Made by a program: the position numbers and the translations under genes
Notes under the pieces: model-generated
Database searches by the model: none
Seen by the model: the letters and a program-made list of their open reading frames with translations, nothing else
Told to the model about the DNA's origin: nothing
Shown here: piece by piece, positions 63,147 through 64,000 of the stretch
Layout: the number at the start of each line of letters is the position of its first letter
How positions within the stretch are numbered: position 1 is the first letter of the stretch
Assembly (NCBI GenBank): GCA_024275135.1
Contig: JAJRZS010000074.1
Location: 1 to 64,000, forward strand
DNA length: 64,000 nucleotides
Source: Planctomycetota bacterium
GTDB taxonomy: Bacteria > Planctomycetota > UBA1135
Direction: 5' to 3'

Positions 63147-63168
63147 CCTAGGCGCGTGGAGAATCACC

Positions 63169-63993
63169 GTGCGTTTACTCACCCTACCTCTTGCCCTTGT
63201 CCTGTTGCTGGGATTCAGCTCTGCTGCGCATGCGCAGGACGTCGAGCAGTATTTTCAGCAAAACTGCTCAGCTTGCCACAGCATTGGTGGCGGGAAAATC
63301 GTCGGCCCCGACCTCAAGGGCGTTTTAGAACGCCAAGATCGTCAGTGGCTGGTGGATTTTATCGTCGACCCCAACTCCAAGCTCGACAGCGGCGATCCCT
63401 ACGCCCAAGAGCTGTTGGCCGCTGCCAATAATGTGCGGATGATCAAGCTTGGCGTGGACCCCGTGCTGGCCAATGCCTTGCTCGATTACATCGGCACCAA
63501 GTCCAAAGAGGCCGGCGCTGCTGCGGCCCCGGTGGAGGAAGAAACCTCCTTCACTGCGGAGCAAGTCAGCGCAGGTCGCGATTATTTCACCGGAGCTCGT
63601 TCCTTTCGCAACGGCGCCCCCTCTTGCAACTCCTGTCACACCACGGCCAGTATCGGTTCTTGGGGCGGTGGCCATTTAGGTCCCGACCTCACCGCGGCCA
63701 TGACGCGGCTGGGCGGACGTCGCGCCCTCACTGGCTGGTTGGGTATTCCCGGTTCCGCCACCATGTCGCCGGTTTTCCGCGACCACAAACTCATGCCCGA
63801 CGAAATCGACGCTTTGGTTGCTTTCCTCGAGGCGGAAAACAACTCAGGTGCTGCTGATGCGCCTTCGTCCACTGCAAACTTCCTTGGCGTTGGCATCATC
63901 GCCGCCATCGCCTTACTCGCCCTGTTCGGATTCCTGTGGAAGGACCGTTACACCGCCACCCGCATCCCGATGGTGGAGAAATCGAAACGATGA
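63169..63993 (+). CDS. Membrane-anchored di-heme cytochrome c
   Basis: 274 residues from GTG 63169, preceded by GGAG at 63158-63161; the alternative TTG at 63130 lies inside the sigma-54 promoter. A signal peptide (LLTLPLALVLLLGF, cleavage near AHAQ) is followed by two c-type heme sites, CSACH and CNSCH, each in a cytochrome c fold, and a C-terminal membrane helix (about 242-262) with a basic tail. MP motifs (LMPDEIDALVAFL) give a likely axial Met for the second heme. It is probably a respiratory electron carrier or oxidase-complex subunit. The next gene begins within its stop codon (ATGA). Confidence 0.9.
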   Translation: MRLLTLPLALVLLLGFSSAAHAQDVEQYFQQNCSACHSIGGGKIVGPDLKGVLERQDRQWLVDFIVDPNSKLDSGDPYAQELLAAANNVRMIKLGVDPVLANALLDYIGTKSKEAGAAAAPVEEETSFTAEQVSAGRDYFTGARSFRNGAPSCNSCHTTASIGSWGGGHLGPDLTAAMTRLGGRRALTGWLGIPGSATMSPVFRDHKLMPDEIDALVAFLEAENNSGAADAPSSTANFLGVGIIAAIALLALFGFLWKDRYTATRIPMVEKSKR

Positions 63994-64000
63994 ACACCGA
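63990..64000 (+). CDS. Start of next gene, truncated by window end
   Basis: ATG at 63990 overlaps the TGA of the cytochrome c gene, and the frame stays open for the 11 bases visible (Met-Asn-Thr). The coupling implies the product works with the di-heme cytochrome, for example as another respiratory subunit, but nothing of its sequence can be judged. Confidence 0.5.

Noticed and set aside
63130-63168. Upstream TTG as start of the cytochrome c gene
   Set aside because: It falls within the sigma-54 promoter, upstream of the expected transcript start; GTG 63169 has an SD and begins a proper signal peptide.

Overview
The window comes from a Gram-negative, probably free-living and respiring bacterium. 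The evidence is an outer-membrane polysaccharide exporter, lipoproteins, an NtrC-type sigma-54 regulator, cytochrome c, an AlgH/YqgE protein and a futalosine-pathway menaquinone gene. The phylum cannot be fixed from sequence alone; Acidobacteriota/Holophagae-like or another non-model diderm phylum is a guess. Genes are densely packed, mostly joined by 4-base ATGA overlaps. No rRNA, tRNA, IS element, CRISPR array or gene-free stretch above 300 bases was seen.

Layout. (1) 1-3886 (+): sugar-nucleotide and polysaccharide genes: a Gfo/Idh/MocA oxidoreductase, a hexapeptide acyltransferase, an FAD oxidoreductase and a NodB deacetylase. (2) 3835-17840: a natural-product island. On the minus strand lie a large iterative-type PKS (KS-AT-KR-DH-ACP-TE), a phosphopantetheinyl transferase and a polytopic membrane protein. 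Divergent to them is an unusual NRPS: formyltransferase-like domain, half condensation domain, adenylation domain with an inserted luciferase-like monooxygenase, and carrier protein. (3) 17837-44368: a large exopolysaccharide locus: a glycosidase-like lipoprotein, a Wza-type exporter, a Wzc-like co-polymerase without a P-loop, CpsF/WecG transferase, flippase, polymerase-like protein, several glycosyltransferases, three sulfotransferases, WecB, two NodB-type proteins, an acyltransferase and the full dTDP-L-rhamnose set rfbABCD. The likely product is a rhamnose-containing, sulfated, partly acylated surface polysaccharide. (4) 44443-57057: mixed housekeeping genes: an HTH-EIIA protein coupled to a CLC channel, MqnC, AlgH/YqgE, a TPR membrane protein, D-Ala-D-Ala ligase, an arginine-deiminase-superfamily enzyme, two interlocked ABC-2 transporters and a PpiC-like protein. 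(5) 57101-64000 (+): a galactokinase-like GHMP kinase, MoaA, a sensor kinase/sigma-54 response-regulator pair and, behind a consensus sigma-54 promoter, a di-heme cytochrome c gene that is coupled to the next, truncated gene.

The most interesting unit is the PKS/NRPS/PPTase island. The adenylation pocket can be read as a glycine code, the monooxygenase sits between motifs A4 and A5, the formyltransferase-like domain has Gln at the expected catalytic His, and the PKS places KR before DH. The second clear unit is a probable closed regulatory circuit: a kinase with a cysteine-rich PAS-like segment, its sigma-54 activator, two palindromic candidate activator sites and a textbook -24/-12 promoter in front of cytochrome c.
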